Origin: Lota lota
Lineage: Eukaryota > Chordata > Actinopteri > Gadiformes > Lotidae
Length of the DNA stretch: 64,000 bases
Assembly (NCBI GenBank): GCA_026745465.1
Contig: JACYXH010000266.1
Coordinates: 1-64,000, forward strand
Direction of reading: 5' to 3'
Position 1 is the first letter of the stretch; each line of letters begins with the position of its first letter. Position numbers and translations under genes: made by a program. Below the pieces are notes generated by a model that saw only the letters and a program-made list of their open reading frames with translations, ran no database searches and was not told where the DNA came from. This document shows, piece by piece, positions 45,858 to 57,818 of this stretch.

Positions 45858-46476
45858 GGAAGAGTCAAATAACAGTCTGTGAGAACAAACGAAGTCAGAT
45901 ATTTAAACAAAGTGGATTCTTACAGTTGACTTCTCAATATTGGAATCGGTTTAAGAGAGAAAGTTGGCATTACTAGATAGTTTTTGCTACAGTGATCTCA
46001 CTAAATGGTACCAAGGTCTATTCAATTCAAAATTAAATATGTTGTATATTTTTGCTGAAATTGAAGTCTAAACGTCTTACATTTTCTAAAAGTACAATAA
46101 TCTAGCTTGATCTTAAAGTCCAGCATGAAGAGGAACTGTGGAAATATTAAAAAGAGACAAAAGACCAGAATGGCATCGATGTACAGACCCAGCAGTAAAG
46201 AATGTATTGCTGTTATCTCCTTAAGTGTGGGCTCCTCCTTAAGACTTTGCAGCGAGCTACAACATGTGGTTCTTTATCAAATGGAGGAAACAAAATACGG
46301 AACAAAACGACCACATTCTGAGAGGCATAAATACGAAGAAGACGTTTCTTTGTAAAATGACATCAATACATGACATTGTTTCACAAACGTATGGTCCATG
46401 GACTTCACAGCCCTCACATGTCCATTGAATAGTCCATTGGTTCTGCTCCCAGACACCCACTATCTCGAGGCAGTTG
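45858..46476. repeat. LTR-type 5' flank (unit 7)
   Basis: Homologous to 6445-7062. No gene is recognised. Confidence 0.5.
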
Positions 46477-46886
46477 TGTCATATTCTGACTGTGTTATGG
46501 TCTTTGGGTTCTGTTCTCCACCTGTCCACCAGATGTCCTTAGACTTTTCCCCTCAGTCACAGATCCTACCTCTCCCATCTGCAATCACTTCCTTCTCCTC
46601 CCCTGAGCTTCCTTGTCAATCCTCCCACCTGCACCTCATTCCCCCATCAGTCTCTCCCTATATATACCAGTTCACTTCCTTTGTTCCTTTGTTGGTTTGT
46701 TGTTTTTGTCATGTCCTTTTGTGCTTGTTGTTCTCTTGTGATTAGGCTATCTTATGCCAGTTTGTGTATCTGAGATTTTTGAGTTTACTTTATTAAAAGC
46801 CTTTTTGTTTAATCACCCCGAATACTAGTCTGCATTTGGGTTATTTTCCTTTTGTTCCAGCTGCCCTGCTAGCACTGGTTGTGACA
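46477..46886 (+). mobile_element. Solo-LTR-like fossil, copy 3
   Basis: Same block and flanks as the other copies, upstream of CTL-13. Confidence 0.5.
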
Positions 46887-46922
46887 GTTCTGGTTCTTGC
46901 AACTATTGGGTTCACCTCTGTT

Positions 46923-47146
46923 CCTCAACCATCCACCAGCTCCAGGATGGAGTCAGGCCTGCTAGGCCCAGCTCATCTCCTCAACCATCCACCAGCTCCA
47001 GGATGGAGTCAGGCCTGCTAGGCCCAGCTCATCTCCTCAACCATCCACCAGCTCCAGGATGGAGTCAGGCCTGCTAGGCCCAGCTCATCTCCTCAACCAT
47101 CCACCAGCTCCAGGGTGGAGTCAGGCCTGCTAGGCCCAGCTCATCT
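46923..47146. repeat. 56-bp minisatellite, 4 units
   Basis: Four full units after LTR copy 3. Confidence 0.88.
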
Positions 47147-47874
47147 CCTCAACCGGTGAGATCAATCCATTTGGATCACTTTTCTCTTAATTCTCTTCAT
47201 AAATTGTTATTCTTCTGTTTCTATTGATGTTGTATATTTCACCTTTTTTAAAAGCAACTGTTTGAATTATATTTGTAGCACTTAAAGGAATTTAAAGGTA
47301 TTCTGTTGGGACTTGGTCTCTTTAAACAGACATTGAACTGATCTTTAATTTGCATAAGACTGATGAAGAAAACATTTATATTGCCAATCCAGTATTTCAT
47401 CAGGTTTAATTATTTTAAATGCAATGTTTGCACTGAAATTTTCTCATAATGACGGTCCATTTTAAATTTTTTAATCATTAATATCAAAAATTCTATAATA
47501 TCTTTCACTCTTAATAAATTGTAAATGAAACAATATTTAGAAAACATATAACCTTTTACTTAACTTTATCATTTTATTTTGGCATAAGCCTATGGCAATA
47601 AGTATTTTAAGAATGTCTTAATGTATATTTGGTCCATTTGAAGGAGGGAGAATAATCAATCTTACTGTTATGACCCTAAGTGATGCAGCGCACATACCAC
47701 TGACACACTGTCTCTAGAAGCAGAAGTGGAAAATAGCATCCGCTTAAAATACTTCATTTTTTATTAAAGTGGGTGTTAAGACTTTGACATGATATCATAC
47801 TTAACTCACAGAAAGACCAAGCACACCAAGTAGGACGATAAGATAAACTCTGTGAAAACAGTTTTGACCAGAAT
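47147..47874 (+). promoter_or_regulatory. LTR-type 5' flank and presumed promoter of CTL-13
   Basis: AT-rich spacer ending in the conserved pre-ATG block (GCGCACATACCACTGACAC, intact target site for the hAT seen at CTL-11). Confidence 0.4.
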
Positions 47875-48696
47875 ATGGCTGAGGCCAGGCCGAACATGAT
47901 GACCGAGGACAGAAATACACAAGGAGAGAGAGAGGAGAGGATAGTGGACATCTTGGTTAGTCCTGAGAGCCTCAGAGATCAACACCAGGACCATGTTGGG
48001 ACAGAGGAGTCCTCCATGTCTCTGAGAACAGGAAGAAGTCAGCTGCCGGACGCTGTGAGCCCTCCTAGGTGTCCAATCAGGGCTGTGGTGGTGCTTCTGG
48101 GCCTGCTGTCTGTTGTCCTGCTGGCTAGACTGCTTGGGTTGGCAGTGCAGTACAAGACCGTCATGGAGAAGACCATCAAGGAGAAGACCGCCATGGAGAA
48201 GACCATCATGGAGAAGACTGTAAGCATGGACAGAGACATGGAGCAACTTCGCCAAAGGCTAAAGAATGTGACAGAACAGAGAGACTCACTGCTTTGTCAA
48301 CAGTGCTCTCATAGTGGTTGGGATAAGTTTGGTTTTAAATGTTACCGGCTTTCTGATGTGCAGGGATCCTGGAATAAGAGCAGGGAGTTCTGTGTTTCCC
48401 ACGGAGCAGATCTGGTGGTTGTGGACAGTAAAGAGGAGATGGACTTCATTAGCAAGTACCGCTCGTACTTCTGGCTCGGAGCGACAGATGAGGCCAGAGA
48501 AGGGATGTGGAGATGGGTTGATGGAACCGTCCTGTCAGTGGATAACCCCTCCTGGAGCAGAGGGAAACCTGACGGTGGTGAGGACAAGAACTGTCTCTTG
48601 GTAACGAAGGTCTGGGAGCAGACCTATTATAAATGGGCAGATGAGAGATGTGAAGTCAGTATGAGAGGGCTTTGTGAACAGAATTTAATGAAGTGA
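47875..48696 (+). CDS. CTL-13: C-type lectin receptor, Arg-type, intact, altered cysteines
   Basis: A single-exon protein of 273 residues. The tail starts MAEARPNMM (no EEIYAR), with RNTQ and ILVSP, so it has no tyrosine, like CTL-3. The span has Arg (LLARLLGL). The stalk has TIKEK, TAMEK, TIMEK and TVSMDRDMEQL. The CTLD start reads CSHSGWDKFGFKCYRLS: compared with CCPSGW...GCKCY, two cysteines are replaced (by Ser and Phe) together, keeping an even count. It has WLGATD and GKPDGGEDKNC, and a short beta-like end (KVWEQTYYKWADERCE, then GLCEQNLMK). Confidence 0.9.
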   Translation: MAEARPNMMTEDRNTQGEREERIVDILVSPESLRDQHQDHVGTEESSMSLRTGRSQLPDAVSPPRCPIRAVVVLLGLLSVVLLARLLGLAVQYKTVMEKTIKEKTAMEKTIMEKTVSMDRDMEQLRQRLKNVTEQRDSLLCQQCSHSGWDKFGFKCYRLSDVQGSWNKSREFCVSHGADLVVVDSKEEMDFISKYRSYFWLGATDEAREGMWRWVDGTVLSVDNPSWSRGKPDGGEDKNCLLVTKVWEQTYYKWADERCEVSMRGLCEQNLMK

Positions 48697-49767
48697 CTGA
48701 TAAAAACATTTATTTATGCCTATTTTGTACATGTACCTTTTTACTTAATGCCAACAGACGTTGGCTGTTTTGTTTCATACTTTTTGGGTTCTGCCATTCG
48801 ATAAGAGCTGTGATTGGCTGCAAGGTGTTCCTTAAAAGGAGAGGACATGAATACTTCACTGGTCACTGCAGGAGCTGTACATACTTGCTGCTCTTTTTAC
48901 ATTTATTTTTTTCAATGTTTCCACAGTTGCTCTTGGTGCTGGAGGCTGAGGTTAGGTGGTAAAGAGTCATGACATCATTGGTTAGTTTTCAGTCGCTGTA
49001 AACCACACTAGTTCTCTATCTAGGGCCGCCTTTGTCCCCTCAACGGTGTCAAGATCACCCTTCAAAATATGAAATGGACATTTACAGCGAATGTGTTCAA
49101 TGTAGACGTTTAAAAATATGTTAAATGTTGAATTGTATTTTGACTTTGGTACCACATGGAGTGACCACCACAAAACACTTATGTAAATGATCTAGTTGTT
49201 CCACGGTGTTCAGATTGCAGAACAGTAGACTTGTGTCCTGGTGTCTGAACATGCTTGTAGGTCTTTACTTGCGACTGTTTCAGCGGCTCCAAGAGCCTGA
49301 TTTTACAAGCTGTACGCGTCTGAACCCAGGTGGTCAAACAAGACGTTGTCGCTTCAAAAATGCTAGCAATTTAGTTTTGTGTTACTGAAGGAACACTGTT
49401 GAATGTATACGGTATATGCATTCGCACACATTCATAGTAAATTGCAATGAAGTCCGTAAATCTACTGTATGTTGAGCTGTTTGATTTAGTGGACATAAAT
49501 ATATATGTATTTTTAAAGAATCTCTTGAGTTATATATTTTGCTAATTTTATTATTTGGATTTGGTTAAGCCTTTGTCTCTTTGAACAGACATTGAATTGA
49601 CATTAAACTACTTTTGGGTCTGGTGAATAAATAATTACTATTGCCAATCAAATGTTTCATCTGTAATATTTTTAATGGCAGTGTTTGCCCTTAACTTTTC
49701 TGATCTTTTCAAAACACCACTTAGCATATGTTATTTCCATATGTTTGTATAAATTCTTAACCAAAAG
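48697..49767. repeat. 3' flank module (after CTL-13)
   Basis: Homologous module with CCTTAAAAGG near 48830. It breaks off at TTAACCAAAAGT and jumps into CTL-14. Confidence 0.55.
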
Positions 49768-49955
49768 TGGGTTGGGTTGATGGAACCGTCCTGTCAGTGG
49801 ATAACCCCTTCTGGAGCAGAGGGGAACCTGACGGTGGTGAGGACAAGAACTGCCTCGTTCTAACGTGGGTCTGGGAGCAGAACCAATATAAATGGGCAAG
49901 TGAAAACTGTCAGCGCCTCAACAAGGTAATTTGTGAACGTGATTTAATAAAATGA
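49768..49955 (+). pseudogene. CTL-14: C-terminal lectin-domain fragment
   Basis: Only the last 62 codons or so remain: GWVDGTVLSVDNPFWSRGEP, DGGEDKNC, then WVWEQNQYKWASENCQRLNK and VICERDLIK. It is a gamma-type cassette. Everything 5' of the second half of the CTLD was deleted. Confidence 0.85.
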
Positions 49956-51227
49956 TTTATAAAAACATTTCTTTGTGCCTATTTTGTACATCATAATGCC
50001 AATAAACATCAACTTTTTTGTTTCATACTTGTTGGGTTCCGCCATCCCATAAGAGCTGTGATTGGCTGGTTTTCAGTCTCTGTAAACCACACTAGTTCTC
50101 TATCTAGGGCTGCCTTTGTCCCCTCAACGGTGTCAAGATCACCCTTCAAAATATGAAATGGACATTTATAACAGATGTGGTAAAATATGTTTTGAACTAG
50201 ATTGTTTTTTAATATTGAATTGTATTTCGACCTTGGTAACATGTAGTTTGATCGCTAAAAAACACTTGGATATCAATGATGTTGCAATGCTACTTTGTTA
50301 AGATAGAGCCTGATTTTAAAAGCTGTAAAAGTCTGACCCGAAGTGGTCAAACAAGACATTGTCGATTCAAAAATCCTAGAAGCTTAATTTTGTGTTATTG
50401 AAGGAACACTTTTGAAGGTACATATGCATATACATGCATTCACACACATAGAGAGTAAATCTAGTGTCTATTCAGCTGTGTTTGCTTCGGTGAATTTTTT
50501 CTTTTATTTTAAAATAGCTTTTGGGCTTATTTTATTTGGATTTAGTTTGGACTTGGTCTCTTTGACATGGAACTGATATTAAATTACTTTTGGGACTGAA
50601 TAAACAATTAATATTGCCAATTAATTGTTTCATCTGTAATATTTTTAATGGCAGTGTTTGCCCTGAACTTTTCTGATCTTTGCAAAATACCACTTACCAT
50701 ATTTTATTTCTATATGTTGGTATAAATCATTAAGAATGTTTTTTCAATGTTTGTTCCCACTCTTAACCCTATTCATTGTCAAATAAATAATAAATTGAAT
50801 ATGAAACAATAAATTGAAATCGTCTAACCTTTTTATTAACAACAAAAATTAATATTAAATGTTTTAAGGTCCTGTGTTTCTTCTCTTCAAGCAGAGAATC
50901 AAGTTCTGCTATGTAACTCATTTGTGAGTAAATCAGGATATCACGGTGTATAACCATGGTAACACATCATTGATATCAGCTACCTGATCACAAGCCATGT
51001 TGCAGCGACTAATGCTTGTTTTATATTCACACTTTCATCTTCATTGCAATGAATGACGACGTGCCCTTGAGCAAGTGTCTTCAGAGCAGCAGGCTGCTGG
51101 TGTGTCTATGAAACCACAGCAGCAGTTCCACAATACCAGTTTGACCAGTCAGTAACGTGATGACCTGACGGAACAGCACAGCATGCGTCCACACTGGGCT
51201 TCATCTGATTGGTCGTCCATCCGCCCA
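49956..51227. repeat. 3' flank module (after CTL-14), older version
   Basis: A more divergent module with an internal deletion (it goes from ATTGGCTG directly to GTTTTCAGTCTCTGTAAACC). No gene is seen. Confidence 0.5.
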
Positions 51228-51626
51228 TCATCCCAGAGACCCGGGGGTCTGGGAGCCGGGGGCCCCGAAGGCGTCCCTCAGCAGGCGGTCCAGGTTGTGT
51301 GTGTACTGGTCCCGGGTGGGGCCCGCCCCGCCCAGCTGGAGGGGCTGGAGGTGTGGATGGGGTGGGGCGTACGGGAAGGGAGCGTGCAGCTGGCTCAGCG
51401 TCAGCCAGAAGGCGTCCGGGTCCACCTGGATCAGGTGACGGAACACGCTGGCAGGGAGCAGGAAGGGGAGGGGTCAGCGACACATGGAGCCACCTTTTCA
51501 CTTGGGTGCAGGATCTCAATAGGATTTCATGTCTTCATATTTCACCCATCGTGCTCGCTTGGCTTGAATCCAACTGGTGGGACTTTGTAACATTTCTTGA
51601 CCCTCACCCATTTCTTGGCCAAATTA

Positions 51627-51658
<32 letters not shown>

Positions 51659-51770
51659 ATCAGTTGACTCTAGCGCTGCTACCTTAGACACGCCTCCTGA
51701 AGGCTGATTGGTTGTCTACAGCTCAGGTAGGGAAGGCAGGCATCACAGACAGCATCCAGGTCAGCCTCAC
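51228..51770 (-). pseudogene. TTI1-like 3' end, copy 7
   Basis: Exons 51770-51683 and 51447-51228. The last exon ends early at GSLG. The intron is shorter (235 bp) with a small (TG)n. Confidence 0.73.
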
Positions 51771-51829
51771 CTGAACCACACGGTAACACAGAGGAATAAA
51801 GACGTGTGTATTAATACATGTGTATGTAC

Positions 51830-51891
51830 GGGGGCGGGGTTAGTCTAGTGGTTAGGGTGTCCAAAGGGTCCGGGTTCGATCCCAGAGGTCC
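51830..51891 (+). repeat. tRNA-like SINE-type sequence, copy 7
   Basis: Same A/B-box-like head, followed by featureless spacer. Confidence 0.55.
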
Positions 51892-52261
51892 TCTGCTTCT
51901 CTCTCCAGGTTGATGGCAGCTATATGTAGAAGTAAGACCCAGACAGGAAAATGTCCGTTAGAATTAATACTAATGTTTTTAAGAAGCTCAGTTTGCTCCT
52001 GGTAATCTCGCCTGTGCCAAAGCGTTCACTCAAGAACACAAAACTCAGCTTCTGGAGTTTCTTTAGAAATTACAAACTCTTGGTTGACCACCAGGGGTCA
52101 GACTTGTACAGCATATAAACTTAGGCTGTTGGAGCAGAACCACATGCCTAATAGCAGAGTACAAATCTACTGTTCTGTTATCTGCCCACCAGATACCAGA
52201 ATCACACAGCTTTGAACAGACATTAATGTTACGAACAGTATATATATATTTTTTGTATGTA

Positions 52262-52844
52262 TTAAAGGAACAGTAGGGAATTGTGGAGTGTGTGTGTGCG
52301 TGTGCGTGTGTGTGTGTGTGGATGATGGCTGGTGTAAGCAGTCTCACCTGGCCCGAGTCAGACTGATTGGACTCTGGGGCTGGGTGGGGCTTCACACCTG
52401 TTGCTCAATGAGTTATCAATGTGCACAGGTTAAACCAGCCATCACCCACCCACTCAAGGACATCTCCTGCATGGCAACATGGAGCACCAGGTCATGTATC
52501 ATTGTCTGCTAACTTTTACAATAAACCAGTTTTCCAACATCACCACCCTGTGTCCTTGTCTGGAGGAGTCCAGTAAAAGTCACTTAGGTGGAGTGTGGCA
52601 TTGTCTTTGTGGCAGCAATATTTCTGTAAAACAATCAAGTACAAACTACAAAATGAGGCTTAACATTATAACAGCTATCTGTAAAGTCAATTGTTCTACA
52701 AAAAAACCTAACTTCTATGAATGCCTCATGACTGTAGCAGGCTGTCAAATTGTCGACCTGCAGGCCAAAAAACAACCAGTCAATCTTTTAAAATGTCTTG
52801 TCGGTTTGTGGATTTCCTCTAAATCTTCACCACTGCTCCTTTAA
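52262..52844. mobile_element. MITE-like element, copy 7, with an insertion
   Basis: Both ends are present (TTAAAGGAACAGTAGGGA and CTGCTCCTTTAA). The element is 583 bp, against about 249 bp elsewhere, because of extra DNA at about 52278-52615. The insert starts with a TG tract and includes CTCACCTGGCCCGAGTCAG and an AATAAA. Its family is not recognised. Confidence 0.6.
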
Positions 52845-53384
52845 GAATGACAACCACATTTTTCTGGTTGACTATCTATATCGGAATCAGTTGAAATTAG
52901 AAAGTTGTCACTACGAGATCATTTGTGCTGTAGTGACCACACTACATGGTACCAAGTCAATTCAACATAAAACATGGTGTATATGTTTGCTGAAATTGAT
53001 GTTTTTATTTAATACATTTGCTAAAACGTACAATAATCTAGCTTGATCTCAACCTCCAGCACAAAGAGGAACTGTGGAAAGCTTTAAACGAAAGACCAGA
53101 ATAGCATCGATGTATTGCTGTTATCTACGTAAGTGTTGGCTCCTTCTCAACACTTTGCAGCCAGCTACAACATGTACTTCTTTATCAAATGGAGGAAACA
53201 AAATACGGAACAAAACGACTACATTCTGAGAGGCATAAAGAAGAAGAAGACGTTTCTTAGTATAATGACATCAATACATGACATTGTTTCACAAACGTAT
53301 GGTCCATGGACTTCACAGCCCTCACATGTCCATTGAATAGTCCATTGGTTCTGCTCCCAGACACCCACTATCTCGAGGCAGCTG
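52845..53384. repeat. LTR-type 5' flank (unit 8)
   Basis: Homologous to 6445-7062, somewhat divergent. No gene is recognised. Confidence 0.5.
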
Positions 53385-53793
53385 TGTCACAGTCTGACTC
53401 TGTTATGGTCTTTGGTTTCCGTTCTCCACCTGTCCACCAGATGTCCTTAGACTTTTCCCCTCAGTCACAGATCCTGCCTCTCCCATCTGCAATCACTTCC
53501 TTCCCCTCTCCTGAGCTTCCTTGTCAATGCTCCCACCTGCACCTCATTCCCCCATCAGTCTCTCCCTATATATACCAGTTCACTTCCTTTGTTCCCTTGT
53601 TGGTTTATTGTTTTTGTCACGTCCTTTTGTGCTTGTTGTTCTCTTGTCATTAGTCTCTCTTATGCCAGTTTGTATATCTGAGATTTTTTGTTTTCTTTAT
53701 TAAAAGCCTTTTTCTTGAGTCACCCCGAGTTCTCGTCTGCATTTGGGTTATTTTCCTTTGGTTCCAGCTGCCCTGCTAGCACTGGTTGTGACA
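53385..53793 (+). mobile_element. Solo-LTR-like fossil, copy 4
   Basis: Same block and flanks as the others. Confidence 0.5.
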
Positions 53794-53829
53794 GTTCTGG
53801 TTCTTGCCACTATTGGGTTCACCTCTGTT

Positions 53830-53940
53830 CCTCGACCATCCACCATCTCAGGGTGGAGTCAGGCCTGCTAGGCCCAGCTCATCTCCTCAACCATCCACCA
53901 GCTCCAGGATGGAGTCAGGCCTGCTAGGCCCAGCTCATCT
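53830..53940. repeat. 56-bp minisatellite, 2 units
   Basis: The shortest array; the first unit is one base short, as in the array at 7508. Confidence 0.85.
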
Positions 53941-54629
53941 CCTCAGCCGGTGAGATCAATCCATTTGGATCACATTTCTCTTAATTCTCTTCCAGAAATT
54001 GTGTTGGTATTTTTCTGTTTCTGTTGCTATTTGTAGCACTTAAAGGAATTGAAAGGGATTCTGTTGGGACTTGGTCACTTAAAACAGACATTGAACTGAT
54101 CTTTAATTTGCATTGGACTGACGAAGAAAACATTTATATAACCAATCTAGTATTTCGTCAGTTTAAAGTATAATCGCAATGTTTGCCCTGAACCTTTCGC
54201 ATGACAATCAAACTTTTTAAAATTGTATCATTAATATCAAATATTGTACAATATCTCTCACTCTTAACAAATACTATTTATAAATTGTATTAATATTGAG
54301 AAAACATATAATCTTAACATTTTATTTTGAAATAGGCCCATGGCAGCAATATGTATTTCAAGAATTGTCTTAATTTATATTTGGTCCATTTGATGGAGGG
54401 AGAACAATGAACCTTCTTGTTATGACCCTAAGTGATGCAGCGCACATACCACTGACACACTGTCTCTAGAAGCAGAAGTGGAAAGTAACATCGACTTAAA
54501 AGACTTCCTGATTGTTCTAAGTGAGTGTTAAAACGTTGGCATGCTGTCATACAGAACGCACAGAAAGACCAACCACTCGTAGGAGTAGGACGATAAGATA
54601 AACTCTGTGAAAACAGTTTTGACCAGAAT
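53941..54629 (+). promoter_or_regulatory. Mosaic 5' flank before CTL-15
   Basis: Begins as LTR-type flank and ends as internal-type promoter (AAAGACTTCCTGATTGTTC), suggesting a crossover near 54480. Confidence 0.4.
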
Positions 54630-54736
54630 ATGGCTGAGGAGATTTACGCCAGGCCCAACATGATGACCAAGGCCAGGTATACACAAGGAGAGAGAGAGGA
54701 GAGGATAGTGGACATCTACGCTAGCCTTGAGAGCCA
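54630..54736 (+). pseudogene. CTL-15: N-terminal tail fragment
   Basis: The standard ATG and 35 codons of a Tyr-type tail (MAEEIYARP, RYTQ, IYASLES) are followed by a jump into the AT-rich part of a 3' flank module (ATATTTTATTTCTATATG). Confidence 0.88.
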
Positions 54737-55093
54737 TATTTTATTTCTATATGTTTGTATAAATTATTAACCAAAAGTTGTGTACAATCTCTTGAATGTC
54801 TTAACCCTATTCTATGTCAAATCAATAATAAATCGAATATGAAACAATAATTTGAAATCCTTTTTTTATTAACAAATATTAATATTAAATGTTTTAAGAT
54901 CCTGTGTTTCTTCTCTTCAAGCAGAGAATCAAGTTCTGCTATGTAACTCATTTCTGAGTAAATCAGGATATCATGGTGTATAAACATGGTAACACATCAT
55001 TGATATCAGCTATCTGATCACAAGCCATGTTGGAGCGACTAATGCTTGTTTTTACGATAAGATAAACTCTGTGAAAACAGTTTTGACCAGAAT
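54737..55093. repeat. Displaced flank piece between CTL-15 and CTL-16
   Basis: About 315 bp of the region that normally precedes a TTI1 fragment. It is cut at GCTTGTTTTT and joined to the last 40 bp of a receptor promoter (ACGATAAGATAAACTCTG). Confidence 0.75.
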
Positions 55094-55963
55094 ATGGCTG
55101 AGGAGATTTACGCCAGGCCCAACATGATGACCAAGGCCAGGTATACACAAGGATAGGTCAAGGAGAGGATTGTGGACATCTTGGTTAGTCCTGAGAGCCT
55201 CAGAGATCAACACCAGGACCATGTGGGGACAGAGGAGTCCTCCATGTCTCTGAGAACAGGAAGAAGTCAGCGGCCGGACGCTGTGAGCCCTCCTAGGTGT
55301 CCGATCAGGGCTGTGGTGGTGCTTCTGGGCCTGCTGTCTGTTGTCCTGCTGGCTGGACTGCTTTGGTTGGCAGTGCAATACAAGACCGTCATGGAGAAGA
55401 GCATCAAGGAGAAGACCGCCGTGGAGAAGACCATCATGGAGAAGACCGCCATAGAGAAGACCATCATGGAGAAGACTGTAAGCATGGACAGAGACATGGA
55501 GCAACTTCGCCAAAGGCTGAAGAATGTGACAGAACAGAGAGACGCACTGCTTTGTCAACAGTGCTGTCCAAGTGGTTGGGATAAGTTTGGTTGTAAATGT
55601 TACAGGTTTTCCAATGTGTGGGGATCCTGGAATAAGAGCAGGAGGTTCTGTGTTTCCCACGGAGCAGATCTGGTGGTTGTGGACAGTAAAGAGGAGATGG
55701 ACTTCATTAGCTGGTACGGCTCGTCCTTCTGGCTCGGAGCGACAGATGAGGCCAGAGAAGGGATGTGGAGATGGGTTGATGGAACCGTCCTGTCAGTGGA
55801 TAACCCCTCCTGGAGCAGAGGGGAACCTGACGGTGGTAAGGACAAGAACTGCCTCGTTCTAACGTGGGTCTGGGAGCAGAACCAGTATAAATGGAGTCGA
55901 TGGGCGGATGAGAGTTGTGAAGTCAGTATGAGGGGGCTTTGTGAACAGAATTTAATGAAGTGA
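55094..55963 (+). pseudogene. CTL-16: C-type lectin receptor with one early stop
   Basis: The frame is whole except for TAG at codon 21 (55154-55156). The tail is ILVSP but the span has Gly (AGLLWL), a mixed class. The stalk is long (SIKEK, TAVEK, TIMEK, TAIEK, TIMEK, TVSMDRD). The CTLD has CCPSGWDKFGCKCYRFS, WLGATD, GEPDGGKDKNC and a beta end (RWADESCE). An in-frame ATG at codon 51 (55244, MSLRTG) could give a short-tailed receptor, so loss of function is not certain. Confidence 0.85.
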
Positions 55964-56510
55964 CTGATAATTTTTTTTAATTTGTGCCTATTTTGTACAT
56001 ATACCTTTTCACTTAATTCCATTATACATCTTCTGTTTTGTTTCATACTTTTTGGGTTCCGCCATCAGATAAGAGCTGTGATTGGCTGCAAGGTGTTCCT
56101 TAAAAGGAGAGGACATGAATACTTCACTGGTCACTGCAGGAGCTGTACATACTTGCTGCTCTTTTTACATTTATTTTTTTCAATGTTTCCACAGTTGCTC
56201 TTGGTGCTGGAGGCTGAGGTTAGGTGGTAAAGAGTCGTGACAGTCATTGGTTGGTTTTCAGTCGCTGTAAACCACACTAGTTTCTATCTAGGGCTGCCTT
56301 TTTCCCCTCAACGTTGTCAAGATCACCCTTCAAAATATGAAATGGACATTTATAACAGATGTGTTCAAAGCAGACATTTTAAACTAGATTGATTTTTATG
56401 TTGAATTGTATTTAGCCTTTGGTACCATGTGGTGCCTGTCAACTAGACCAATCGTGTGAACTCATGTTTAATTTGCTCTTCAGCAGTCTGCAAGTAGTCT
56501 GTCAGGCTAC
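55964..56510. repeat. 3' flank module (after CTL-16)
   Basis: Homologous module up to about 56435, then sequence leading into an older receptor scrap. Confidence 0.5.
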
Positions 56511-56559
56511 AGATAAGGGATATGAAGCCCAAAACGTGGTCCTTTGTGAAAAGAATTGA
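56511..56559 (+). pseudogene. Old receptor C-terminal scrap
   Basis: The frame reads DKGYEAQNVVLCEKN then stop. This matches the receptor C-terminus pattern (CE.QN..LCE.NL). It is followed by a divergent 3' flank module, so it is the tail of an older lost copy. Confidence 0.55.
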
Positions 56560-57818
56560 ATACAATTATTGATAAAATTATTTAGTTGTGCTTATTTTGA
56601 ACATGTTCCTCTTCACTTAATGCCAACATACATCAACCTTTTTGTTTCATACTTGTTGGGTTCGACCATCCCATAAGAGCTGTGATTGGTTGGTTTTCAG
56701 TCTCTGCAAACCACACTAGTTCTCGAGGGCTGCCTTTGTCCCCTCAACGGTGTCAAGATCACCCTTCAAAAAAGGAAATGTACATTTCTTAACACATGTG
56801 GTAAAATACGTTTTGAACAAGATTGTTTTTTTAAATATTGAATTGTATTTCGACCTTGCTACCATGTAGTGTGATCACTACAAAACACTTGGATATCAAT
56901 TATCTTGTAACGCTACTGTGTTAAGATGGAGCCTGATTTTAAAAGCTGTAAAAGTCTGACCCCAAGTGGTCAAACAAGACATTGTTGTTTCAAAAAAATT
57001 AGAAGCTTTGTTTTGTGTTATTGAAGGAACACTTTTGAAGGTACAAACGCATATACATGCATTCCCACGCAATCAGAGTAAAGCTGTTTGCTTCAGTGAT
57101 TATTTTTTTTAAAGCTCTTGAATAATATTGTTTGCTTATTTTATTTGGATTTAGTTTGGACTTGGTCTCTTTGAACAGACAATGAACTGATATTTTATTA
57201 CTTTTGTGACTGATAAATAAAAATTTATTGTTGCTAATCAAATGTTTCATCTGTAATATTTTTAATGGCAGTGTTTGCCCTGAACGTTTCTGATCTTTTC
57301 AAAATACCACTTAGCATATGTTATTTCTATATGTTTGTACAAAACCTTTGGTTAATAATTTATACAATCTCTTGAATGTCTTAACCCTATTCTATGTCAA
57401 ATCAATAATAAAATGTGTATGAAACAATAATTTGAAATCCTCTAACCTTTTTATTAACAACAAATATTAATATTAAATGTTTTAAGGTCCTGTGTTTCTT
57501 CTCTTCAAGCAGAGAATCAAGTTCTGCTATGTAACTCATTTCTGAGTAAATAAGGATATCACGGTGTGTAAACATGGTAACACATCATTGATATCAGCTA
57601 CCTGATCACAAGCCATGTTGGAGCGACTAATGCTTGTTTTATATTCAAACTTTCATCTTCATTGCAATGAATGACGACGTGCCCTTGAGCAAGTGTCTTC
57701 AGAGCAGCAGGTTGCTGGTGTGTCTATGAAACCACAGCAGCAGTTCCACAACACCAGTTTGACCAGTCAGTAACGTGATGACCTGACGGAACAGCACAGC
57801 ACGCATCCACACTGGGCT
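56560..57818. repeat. Divergent 3' flank module before TTI1 copy 8
   Basis: Older version, like 49956-51227. No gene is seen. Confidence 0.5.
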
